Shown here: positions 50,064-64,000 of the stretch, piece after piece
Layout: every line of letters starts with the position of its first letter
Numbering within the stretch: the first letter of the stretch is position 1
Origin: Siphonodentalium dalli
Taxonomy: Eukaryota; Mollusca; Scaphopoda; Gadilida; Siphonodentaliidae
Assembly: GCA_032622095.1 (NCBI GenBank)
Contig: CP136061.1
Span: forward strand, 85,284,324 to 85,348,323
Length of the DNA: 64,000 nt
Direction of reading: 5' to 3'
Made by a program: the position numbers and the translations under genes
The notes under the pieces: model-generated
What the model saw: only the letters and a program-made list of their open reading frames with translations
What the model was told of the DNA's origin: nothing
Database searches by the model: none

Positions 50064-52486
50064 ACCTCAATCTAATTGCAAGACAATGTTTCTTAGCAGG
50101 AATAAGTCTATTAACCAATTATAAACAACATACTAAAAATGTAAAAGGATCAAGAAAGACGAAATTGATAAATTTTGTGAAATAAATTTAGTAAAATTTG
50201 GTAAAATACCCATTTTATAGCTTTTCAAGGATGTTTATAAAAAACTTCATTTCACATGTCCTTCCATTTATATATCCATTTTGTTGAGTACACAATCCTG
50301 ATTACAGAATAGAAACATTTTCCAGATATGTTGAGAATTTTTCGAGTTATGTGCCTCCAAAATTGGGAGTTTGTCTAATTTCGGAGCCTCAATTTCTGAA
50401 GAATTAGCTAAAATCCATATTTTAGGGTCTAGTATTTTAAAAACTAGAGAACAATGAAGGGATATCTTACTGTTGTATTAGTTGCCTCACTATATTGTGC
50501 ACAAAAAATGATTTCGTTATGCATCTATGATCGAGAAGACAAAAATATTCTTAAACAAATGTGTGTTCCATTGTATGGTCTTAGCCAAATTTGCCTTGTG
50601 ACACAGAACTGGTGTGATGAAATACCATATTTGAGGTCATACAACTCAATAAATTGATATCCATATGCCCTGTATTTCTCATAACCTCTTACGTATACTA
50701 GGTTAAATACGCTGTGCTGGAATTGCTAAACACATATGTGCCATAATCAACTTATGGCCCTATGAATCCTTTCTATTGACTCTTTTCCAAAAATGACATT
50801 TTGGACTGTTTTGTGGTGTTTTTGTTCATTTAAAAGTTTTTTTTGTGCACAAATAGTAAACAACAACGAATACAATTAGTGTTTAATGTGTAAAATCATT
50901 TGAACGTTCCTCCTAAAACACTTAGTGTTGGAAAAAATATGATTACATTGGTTATGCCAATCAACAGTCACTGGATTTCACATATTTTTCAAGAAACTGA
51001 CTCCAAATTTGAATGTTAATAATGGGGTAGGTGAAATCACAAAGGCTATGATCTTGTCACCATATTCTAGTCATTGGAAACAAAGGGTTGTTTTATTCCA
51101 GTTTGTGCAGATTATTCTTGCATGGTAAACAGTTTAGTACTTTAATAATTATTAGATGTTTATTTAGAACTTTATCAGCATGTTATATAGAACCAGCCCG
51201 AAATAATGATTCGCCATTTCGCCATTGAGTTACAACAAAAAGGATTGTAGCTCTAAATATGAACATCAAAACAGGAAGCAGTTTACTCTGTATGAAAGAA
51301 TAAGGTTTGTAGGAGCTGGTGATGTTAAAGTTTTATGCATCAAGGTCAATATTTTCTAGATTTTGTCAATATGGTTTCCCCTACCCCATTTTTCAGATAT
51401 TCAAATTTGGCATCAGTTTCCAGAAAAATTAGTGAAATTCAGTGACATTCATTGACATATCCAACTTAAGGCATTTATTTCAACGCTAAAGTGTTTCAGG
51501 AGGAAAGTTCAAATGATTTTGCACATTAAACATATTGTTTTTACAATTTATACACAAAAACCTTTAAAAATGGAAAAAAAATGCCCCAAAATGGCATTTT
51601 TAGATGAGTCAATTCTAAAGATTCATCGGGCCATAATTTGATTTTCTACGCCATGATTTGGGAAATTCCTTTACAATGTGTTTAACGATGTATACTTATG
51701 AGAAAGACAGGGAATATGGATATATAATTATTGATTTGTATGACATCAAATATGCTATTTCATCACGCCGGTTCTGGACCACAGACAAATTTGGCTGTCC
51801 ATACAATGGTGGAAGACACATTTTGTTTAAGAATATTTTTGTCCTCTCAATCATAGATGCATAAAGAAATCATATTTTGTGCACAACCTAGAGAGGAAAT
51901 GACTAAAACAACAAGGAATCCCTTCATTTTACTTTATTTTTTAAAATACAAGACCATAAAAAATGGATTTTAACTAATTTTGAGAAATTGAGCCTCCGAA
52001 ATTAGACAAACTCCAAATTTTGGAGGCACATAACTCAAAAAATACTGAACGTATCTAGGAAAGGTTTTCTGTTCTGTAATCAGGGTTGTGCACTCTACAA
52101 AATGGATATATAAATGGAAGGACATGTGAAAGGAAGTTTTTTATAAACATCCTTAAAAAGCTATAAAATGAGTATTTTACCAAATTTTACTAAATTTATT
52201 TCACAAAATTCATCAATTTCACATTTCTTGATTCTTGTTGATTTTCAGTATATTATTTGTGATGGGTTAAAGTACTTATTCCCACTGAGAAACTGTGTTG
52301 CAATTATTTTGAGGTGAAACCATAAATGCACTGGACTAAACAACAAGGGTGCTTCATTGATAACACCATTAATCTCATTTAAATTATGAATGACATGAAT
52401 ACACTCCCTGGGGACTCTGCCTATTTACCTGTGAGTTAGGATGGAATGCTGTTGGTTGGGGGCAGGGTGGGGTTCTGGGTCATGTG

Positions 52487-52507
52487 GGGGGGGGGGGGGG
52501 GGGGGGT
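52487..52507 (+). repeat. 21-base G homopolymer
   Basis: An uninterrupted G run after CATGT. Another G run (18) lies at 8886-8903. Copy number may be unreliable in assembly. Confidence 0.85.
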
Positions 52508-52539
52508 GATAAAAAAAATTTGTATGTTAAATTGATCAA

Positions 52540-53345
52540 AGAGTTCCTGAATTTTTTATTATTTTTTGGGGAATTATGGCCCTGGCTCCACCCCTATTTG
52601 ACCCAGTGACCTCATTTGAACAAATCTGAACCCCAGTCATTCAATGACCCCACATACCAAATATAAACTAAATCGGCATAATGGTTCTTGACAAGAAGTC
52701 GTTAATAGTTATGGCCCTGGTTTCGCAATTGTTTGACACAGTGACCTCATTTGAACAAGTCTGAATGACAGTCACCTAGGGAACATCCACACCAAATATG
52801 ATCAAAATGCAAAAATGTAATTTTTTGGTTTTTAGAGTTATGTCCCTCGCTCTGCCCCTAATTGACCCAGTGACCCAATTTGAACAAATCTGATTCCCAG
52901 TCACCCAAGGTCCCTCAGTACCAAATATAAGCTAAATCGGCCCAATATTTTTGTAGAAGTCGTCATTGTAAGAATTACTATGAGTTATGGCCCTGGTTTC
53001 TCAACTAATTGACCGGGTGACCTCATTTGAACAAATCTGAACACCAGCCACCCAAGGACCCTCCATACCAAATATTAGCTAAATCGGCACAATGGTTATG
53101 GACAAGAAGTTGTTGTAAGAATTACTGTGGAGGAATAGAGTTATGGCCCTGGTTTCACAACTATTTGACCCAGTGACCTCATTTGAACAAATCTGAATGA
53201 GAGTCACCTAGGGAACATCCACACCAAATATGAACCAATTCGGTATGATGGTTTCAGAGGAGAAGATGTTTTTAAAAAAGTTGACGGACGGACGAGGAGT
53301 GATGACTATAGCTCCACCGGAGACTTCGTCTCAGGTGAGCTAAAA
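52540..53345. repeat. ~150-bp tandem dispersed repeat ending in GACGGACGGACG...GGTGAGCTAAAAA
   Basis: Five units with CCCAGTGACCTCATTTGAAC, CAGTCACCCAAGG and GCTAAATCGGCACAATGG. The end has the hairpin CCGGAGACTTCGTCTCAGG and TGAGCTAAAA. In my recollection this end type is very common in bivalve genomes, supporting a mollusc origin. Confidence 0.7.
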
Positions 53346-53889
53346 ACTGGTTTTTAATCATTGAAGCTCTTAACAAAACGTCAGAAGCAAACAAACCATG
53401 ATGTATCAAAATATCGTTCCCACCAAAACCCAAGTTTACCTCTCAAACTCACAAGTATTGACCAGAGGAATACATGCAAGTGCCGAAAAAACCGCCGAGT
53501 TGATCCACCAGAAAGGGAAAAAACTTATTTCAACATCAATCAAAATCCCATTATACTCAGCAAAGAGCTATATATACACAATTAATATCTTATAAGCATT
53601 GAACCTACCGATATTAGCTCTTTAACTAAACCTATGTCTAACATAACTTGCGGGACCCATACCAGAAACGTGTATAATTATAAACTTGTCGCGATGAGTG
53701 AAAGAGCATGTGAGCGAAAGGATGTATGCAAGTTACTGATAGCCTGGGGATGAAAGAGTTAGTGTGGGATCCTTTTTTGCAAATCTTGTTACAATATTTA
53801 TATACATTTAATCTTGATCAATAAAAACTTTAAAAAAAAAAAAAGTATCTACATATATAATTAAAGGCACTCAATCTGATTCGATGGTC

Positions 53890-53985
53890 TCCCATATCAT
53901 CAGATTCCCTCCCATATCATCAGATTCCCTCCCATATCAGATTCCCTCCCATATCATCAGATTCCCTCCCATATCAGATTCCAAC
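53890..53985. repeat. ~20-bp tandem repeat
   Basis: Five copies of CCCTCCCATATCATCAGATT, some with a 4-bp deletion (CCCATATCAGATT). Confidence 0.85.
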
Positions 53986-53999
53986 AAGATTTTTTGAAA

Positions 54000-54770
54000 T
54001 GCCGTTTCAGTTATCAGAACCCATTAATTGCCCAAAAATAATGCTAACCAGTCAACTAAAGTATAAAATTGTCCAAAAGGTGTTATTGATCAACATTTTG
54101 TTTAACAAAATTTGGCTCGATTTTCAAATATCTAACACCCAAAGCCACTTTATTTTAGAGTTATCCATCTTCATCTGCAATTTGGTCTGACAGAGACCGT
54201 CACTTGCCGAAAATATGCCAGGCCACCAAAAATTAGTAGTTAATGCAGGTTTTATAGATGTTCATGACTATCCACGTGTGCCACACAGGCGTCTACAAAA
54301 GCTGTGAGTCCCATTAACCATTTCATGACCTCCACATGTGCATCTACGATAGCTAGGATTTCTAGATCGGAAATGGAATGCATTTTCTTAACACAAAACT
54401 ATATAAAACTTCACACACTGTATTCTATTCATTACCGTAGTTGTTCCAGAGTGAAGACAGCTCTGGATTTTCTAGATCGTATACAGGTACAACTTTTACG
54501 AGATTGCAGATTAAAAAGTTTGAACCGGCACCAACAAAACAATCTTAAATTTATCCACAAAAAAAAATAAAAAAATATTTTCAGTGCTATATCGACGAAT
54601 TTGTTCTGAAATCTTCCATATAATAGCTATATTTTGATATAACTCTTCCCAAATTATTGGATTTGACCAAAACAAACAACATTTTAAAAACAAATAGTTT
54701 ATTTATATACATGTACATGAACTTAAGCTTGAATGACAAGAATATGTTAATGTCATATCATTCAAAGGAG
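54000..54770. other. No gene recognised
   Basis: 54130-54200 shares CCACTTTATTTTAGA...CCATCTTCATC with 39345-39370. The 88-codon frame at 54304-54570 has no recognisable motif. Confidence 0.45.
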
Positions 54771-54772
54771 CA

Positions 54773-55540
54773 AGCCTTGAAATAGAGTGTCTGACATTTG
54801 AAGAATGAGGTCCCCAGAGGGTGAATTTAGTGATTCTATCCAGCACACTGGGCTATCGCCACCAAACTAAACCTGTGGGGACCTCATTCTGTTTAACCCT
54901 TTACCCAACAAACCGACCAAAACAAGCTTCAACAGCCTAAAATATCTTCGGTCTGTCTCAATAGAACCATACAAATATGGATATCATTGGAACCGGCTCC
55001 TTGACCACATTGTGATAGATACAGTTATGCCCTGTGCCAATGCATTCTCTTATATATGCGAGTCGACCATAGGTCGCCTCGCATATATAAGAGAATGCAT
55101 TGGCCTAAAAAAAATCTTTTTTTTAACACTTTTTAACATTTTTTCTTACATTCTTTAACAATTTTATAATTTGTAATGTGTTAAGCCAATGCATTCTCTT
55201 ATATATGCGAGGCGACCTATGGTCGACTCGCATATATAAGAGAATGCATTGGCACAGGGCCGTTCTGTTGGGTAAAGGGTTAAGCCTCAACTGCTGTGGG
55301 AGACATAAGATTGATGTTAATGATGTCCTCACACCCATTAGATTGATGTTAATGATGTCCTCACACCCATTAGATTAATTTTATCTTCTGCGAACTAGGG
55401 GAAATAGAAACTGAACTCATTTTCAGAATGAGGTTCCCAGAGGGTGAATTTAGCGATACTAGCCTGGTGTGCAGGTTTTAATGTCACTAAATTCACCATC
55501 TGGGAACATCATTCTGCAAATGACGTGACAAACTATTTCA
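54773..55540. repeat. Family B/F element interrupted by a family A MITE
   Basis: CAAGCCTTGAAATAGAGTG starts a degenerate family B copy that stops at CATTCTGTTTAA. After the family A insert (54893-55284) it resumes TTAAGCCTCAACTGCTGTGG. Another GAATGAGGTTCCCAGAGGG arm follows at 55425. Confidence 0.75.
54893..55284. mobile_element. Family A TTAA MITE, nested copy with clear TTAA duplication
   Basis: TTAACCCTTTACCCAACA to GTTGGGTAAAGGGTTAA, both hairpins present. The host sequence rejoins across a single TTAA. Confidence 0.88.
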
Positions 55541-55629
55541 CGGTGTGCGTATATATGTAGTTCCTGGGAGCTTCACTAATTTTTCAATTCATGGATTAAA
55601 TCGAATTATAGACATGCATGATTTTAACC

Positions 55630-55960
55630 ACTAATATTTCACAATGTTATTTTACTTCATGGAATACCTAGAATACAACAAATAAAGGGTATGTACCTAT
55701 CCCACAGCCATGATTATAGCCAGATTTCAATCATTAATATTTCAGAATGGAATACAACAAATATAGGGTACTAACTCACAACCATGACAAGCATGAGTTT
55801 TTGACAGGCATTTTAAACTCAGACTTGTATCCCAAAGAGATAATTATAGCCAGATTTCCATCATTAATATTTCAGAATGGAATACAACAAATATGGGGTT
55901 ATTAGCCAGGTACTAACTCACAAGGTTCATGATTATAACCCGATTTCCTTCATTTATTTA
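55630..55960. repeat. ~120-bp degenerate tandem repeat
   Basis: AGCCAGATTTCAATCATTAA, then TATTTCAGAATGGAATACAA, then CAAATATAGGGTA occurs three to four times with varied spacing. Confidence 0.7.
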
Positions 55961-56316
55961 TCAGATTTAAATACAATTCATGGAATACTATAAACACAGG
56001 TTATCATCACATAGACGTGGTTGAAATCCATTGCTGAGCAGTCACATCGTCAGCCAGCAATATTTCTTTTTTGGTACATTTGGGAGAATTTATATCAAAA
56101 GTGGGATAATTTCAGCTATGATTTTGAATAACAGAGAAGTGTATTGATGATACGAGATGATAGGTGGCTGTCATTTCTTGCCAGATTTCTTTATGCCACC
56201 TGTCGCTGAAAGAAATGAAACAGGATATCAATATACAGTATACAGAAGGACAGATACATGTAAAGAAAAGTTTGTTTCTCAGGGAAAGTCACGTCCCCAA
56301 AAAAACTTGCTCAAGC

Positions 56317-56695
56317 ATATTTAAGACTGGAGCAGACGACACTTCGTAGTGCATGCTTCCATCTATGTGAGGCTCCCTGTGGGTTCATATAAAACCTGCT
56401 CAAGCATATTTCTGATCTGCCATCAATAAGTAAATATATAAATACTTGATATAAATAATCTGTATAAATACCGCTCATCCCTATTCATCTAACAGGTCTC
56501 TTTTTTTATGGCGGGAGCTGCGCTGGTGCAGCATTAAACTTAAATAGCCTGTGCCAGTGCATTATCTGATATATGCAAGTCTCCCACAGGGAGCCTTGCA
56601 TATATAAGAGAATGCACTGGTTTACAAGGTCAAGTTAAATATTGTTGAGGCCAATGTATTCTCTTATATATGCGAGGCAGCGAGGCTCCCTTGAC
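56317..56695. repeat. A2-like MITE fragments
   Basis: GACTGGAGCAGACGACACTT matches 16474-16495. 56541-56620 forms a GTGCATTATCTGATATATGC / GCATATATAAGAGAATGCAC hairpin. Confidence 0.6.
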
Positions 56696-56699
56696 TTGT

Positions 56700-57300
56700 G
56701 GGATTTGGTTAGAATATTTAAAGTTGTAACTCCAAAGCTGAGACACAGCCATTTATTTTAACAGACTGATTCAGGTAGTTATTTGAATGTGTATATTGCA
56801 TGTACATCTTTTTATTTTTGAGTGTTCATATAAATGTCAAATGAGGTCCTTCTTCAATCATCTATCACAGGGACATGTGTTTTTATTATGTCAGCTCTTG
56901 CGATTAGCCAATCATCGTTGATAAATAGTGATTGTATATGAACCCATATTAGTTTAGTGACCCCATATGAAATCAATATTAGGTGCTTTATATCCACCAT
57001 CTTGTTTTCAGAAACTCCGTCGCCTCATGAATATTTTTTTATATATTTTGGCGTCAAGAAAGGGGATATCTGTCGGAAATAGTTTTCTGTAAATTTAAAG
57101 ACGTAGTACCATGTACCAAAACCTGCATGTGATATATTTGACGAGTTCTGAAGACTCATAAACTAACTATCAAACTGAACAAGTTGTCCTACTTCTGGTG
57201 ATTAGCCATTGACTCATAGCCGTTGACATTCAATGCACATGGTGCGTCACTGTGACGTTACACAAGTTAATGGCCATAGACGACTCATTTAACTTACCAA
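56700..57300. other. No gene recognised
   Basis: AT-rich sequence. A weak inverted pair TTAGCCATTGACTCATAG / TTAATGGCCATAGACGACTC lies at 57200-57295. Confidence 0.45.
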
Positions 57301-57316
57301 ATTACAATAAATTTCA

Positions 57317-57400
57317 TGTCATGTGAGGCTCAGCGAGATCAATATTAGGCTCAGCCTATGGCCTCGCCTAATAATGATCTCACTTTTCCTCACATGACAC
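57317..57400. repeat. ~84-bp hairpin
   Basis: TGTCATGTGAGGCTCAGCGA and its imperfect inverse ending CCTCACATGACACC meet at GGCTCAGCCTATGGCCTCGCC. Probably a small MITE. Confidence 0.75.
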
Positions 57401-57505
57401 CATATCCGACCACTAAGCATCCCGTAACTTATAATATTCCATATGGGAATGACCAGGTGTGGTTCTGTCCTTCCCCATGAGTATGTCACAATTCACACAC
57501 AGGTA

Positions 57506-57718
57506 CAGTAATGCCCTAATTAATCGACTGCTTAACCACAGCAGAATTATGGGTAACATTTCAGGATTAAGTAGGAAATATGGCTTGTTGCCATTCATTG
57601 GAAAGCTCTCACCGAGAGCTTTCCGATGAATAGCAACAAGCCATATTTCCGACTAAATCCTGAAAAGTTACCCATAATTCTGCTGTGGTTAAGAAGTCGA
57701 TTAATTAGAGCATTACTG
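57506..57718. mobile_element. Tc1/mariner-like palindromic MITE (family D), complete
   Basis: CAGTAATGCCCTAATTAA to AGAGCATTACTG, TA on both sides. The full central hairpin GAAAGCTCTCACCGAGAGCT makes this the best copy in the window. Confidence 0.9.
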
Positions 57719-57719
57719 T

Positions 57720-58560
57720 ACAATGTGTGTTTATTTATTCTGAAGGGACACGAAAATCTCCAGTGGCTCATGGCACCGTGACACCATGTTGCACAATACT
57801 GGTCATGAGAACATTGATACTATTGTCGTTGCTAGCAAAAGTCTAGACAACTTCCATGCCATATGTTAACATCGCATTTTCACCTGGCCATGCGACCCTC
57901 AGAACAAATGGAAAGCTAGTTTTATTGATCGCCACGATTAACTAAATTAAACTGATCATTCTGTAACCATGAATGGTTGTTTCCTATTCCAAGTCCTAAT
58001 TTTATTGTCGAATCAATTCCAAAACATAGGCCACTGGCCTCATATACAGGAGTTTTATAATGGGGCCTGCAGAATCCTGGAAGGAAATAGTTGGTAGATA
58101 ATTATGCTCTTTTATCCACATTTATTCCCGTCTAACTGTTGTACCTGCCCAAAATGGCAAAAAGGTGAAACATACAAATTATGGGTCAGGTTTCGCCATT
58201 AAATAATTGCGGCACGTGCCAATTAAGATTGTTACAGGGATCAATGTGATAAGAGTAAGACCCTGGTTTGAAAGTGAAAACCCCACATTGTGGCATCTTT
58301 TGGTCAGATGTCAAAGGTCACGAACGAATTGCCCGACACTTGAAACTGACACTTGAAACTGGAAAGACGTACAATGAAGGAAGCAAACGCTAATACAAGT
58401 CTCAGAATGCATCGCGCTAAAGGAACTTGACTGTGAAACAGATCAAAGGGTGTCGCCGAGGGCATTAAAGCGACATGATTGCTTGGTTGTTACAGTGTGT
58501 GGGGCCAGAGGTTGAATCAGGCTAGCTAGAGTAGTGTTTGTTTAACATACTCACCATTGT
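57720..58560. other. No gene recognised
   Basis: No repeat ends, ORFs or RNA motifs that I could support in this interval. Confidence 0.4.
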
Positions 58561-58609
58561 CGCTAATTTAATCCATGGTTAATATTTTGGCCGAGGCATA
58601 ATAAGTTCC

Positions 58610-59060
58610 GATTTTTATTCTGCTGCTAGTGGCAGAATAGCTTAATTGCACAATATGGCTATTATACTGCTAGCGGCACAATAAGATAATCCCCTTATTC
58701 TGCCGCTAGCGGCATAATAGCATGTTTGGCTAATCTGCCGCAAACAAAAATATGCGTGATACTGTAATATGCCAACTCTTCTTTCATCCGTTTGGACACA
58801 TGGTGATTGACGATCTGGATGATTTAACTGTCCCGTTTCCAATATACATAAAAAACTGACAGGGGAGATTCAAAAGAATCTCCTACCGACAGCACTTTTA
58901 CACACACGACGCCATTTTTACCGACTTCGTGTGCTGATGGATAAGTAAAAATTTTGTGACGTTATTTTGTCAGCAGAATAGCCAAACAGGCTATTGTGCC
59001 GCTAGCGGCATAATAAGGTTACACTCTTATTCTGCCGCTAGCGGCAGAATAGCCTTTACC
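58610..59060. repeat. Element with repeated TGCCGCTAGCGGCA palindromes
   Basis: Left cluster: three sites (58621-58640 as CTGCTGCTAGTGGCAGAATA, 58665-58685, 58692-58720). Right cluster: two sites (58990-59010, 59029-59051). CTTATTCTGCCGCTAGCGGC is itself inverted. The clusters flank about 250 bp of CpG-containing sequence, like multi-site transposon ends. Confidence 0.75.
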
Positions 59061-59097
59061 TAATATTTTCCAAGCCAGTTTTAAACCAAATGATATA

Positions 59098-59415
59098 AAC
59101 AAGACAGTCAATGACTGTGGGGCCGCTCACCTGACTGTAAAGACTGAGACTCTGAAGACTACAACAGTCAGTACTTGTCAAAATCAATTAAGACAAGTAC
59201 CAAACAGAGACATAGCTCGAGGTTCTCAGTTGAGCAGGGGTCTTCAAATTATATAACTGGTACTTCAAGGTCACAAACATTTGGAAATTTCCAAGTAGCA
59301 GACATGAAATTTCCAACTGTTGAAAATTTTGATCAAAGTAGGGGGGGGGGGTCAAAACTCCAATCCCCCCTCTACACTCCATCCCCATTCCCCCAAACAT
59401 TGCCCCACACAGTCA
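59098..59415. repeat. Dispersed repeat shared with 47037-47395
   Basis: AACAAGACAGTCAATGACTG start and CATTTGGAAATTTCCAA block, with a 10-G run at 59341-59350. Confidence 0.7.
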
Positions 59416-59721
59416 GCTTGGGAATCATTAGGTATTGATATATTATTACACCAGTACCAAACTTGAGATCAACAGCATAGATATAGGTAGGGTGAGTGGG
59501 GGAGATTTAAATCTCTTTTAATTATATAATATTGGTATATTGAAAGAAAGTACTAAACATTTTTCAGAATAATACTCCTTTAAGCAATGATTTATTGTAG
59601 AGTTATTGAGAGTTATTAATAATGAAAATAATATTAGAACAAAGTAAATGTATTTTTTCATGTACTTGTTAATATTTGTTGTTTTACAGACTTTGATGTT
59701 TTAATATGGCATTTTGGATAA

Positions 59722-63923
<4,202 letters not shown>

Positions 63924-64000
63924 CTGAATCAGAAAGAATCACAACTTTACCTTGTAAAGATGTACAATTAAGCACCCTCAATTACTATTTATTTGGTTTA

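Larger units (their letters stand above)
49075..52340. mobile_element. Large inverted-repeat (foldback-like) element with CXC-domain ORF remnant
   Basis: The ends TAGTCCAGTGCATTTATG at 49076 and the inverse at 52320-52338 (CATAAATGCACTGGACTA) have AAC on both outer sides. A third copy in direct orientation lies at 50033. From 50033 to 52340 the sequence is an imperfect palindrome: arms of about 1 kb (50033-51060 and 51350-52340) around a ~290-bp centre. Each arm matches the other base by base, with moderate divergence. The left block 49075-50032 holds the protein remnants. Confidence 0.8.

Noticed and set aside
50454-51864. Paired 67- and 68-codon ORFs in the palindrome arms
   Set aside because: The minus strand of the left arm resembles the plus-strand frame of the right arm, but both are interrupted. 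Explained by the inverted duplication.

Overview
The window is metazoan nuclear DNA, most likely from a mollusc or another lophotrochozoan. Evidence: short exons with GT-AG introns, tRNA-derived SINEs, many hAT-, Tc1/mariner/pogo- and TTAA-type MITEs, LINE fragments, long minisatellites, and no bacterial gene organisation. The species cannot be fixed from sequence alone. Layout: (1) 1,021-27,332, plus strand: ten exons encode the C-terminal 371 residues of a single-domain protein tyrosine phosphatase, probably receptor type, whose 5' exons lie upstream of the window. All exon phases agree and the joined frame has no stop. The catalytic signature is intact, but the WPD loop reads F-K-D, and a short tail carries three Y-x-N (Grb2-SH2-like) motifs. 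(2) 27.3-59.7 kb: gene-poor, repeat-dominated DNA with nested MITEs, a LINE end, large 27-bp and 45-bp tandem arrays, and a 3.3-kb inverted-repeat element holding a broken CXC-domain ORF. (3) 59.7-63.9 kb, minus strand: two internal exons of TMA7 (translation machinery associated 7). Its first exon lies beyond the right edge and its last exon was not found. Most notable: many exon-intron junctions in these two unrelated genes sit at the edge of a tandem array whose unit contains a copy of that junction, either exon end plus 5' splice site or 3' splice site plus exon start. This is seen at PTP exons 3, 6 and 7 (3' sides), exons 8 and 9 (both sides), and TMA7 exon 2 (5' side). Later MITE insertions interrupt two of the arrays, giving a relative order of events. 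Two paralogous empty sites inside the window also give exact insertion boundaries for a SINE and a Tc1-like MITE.
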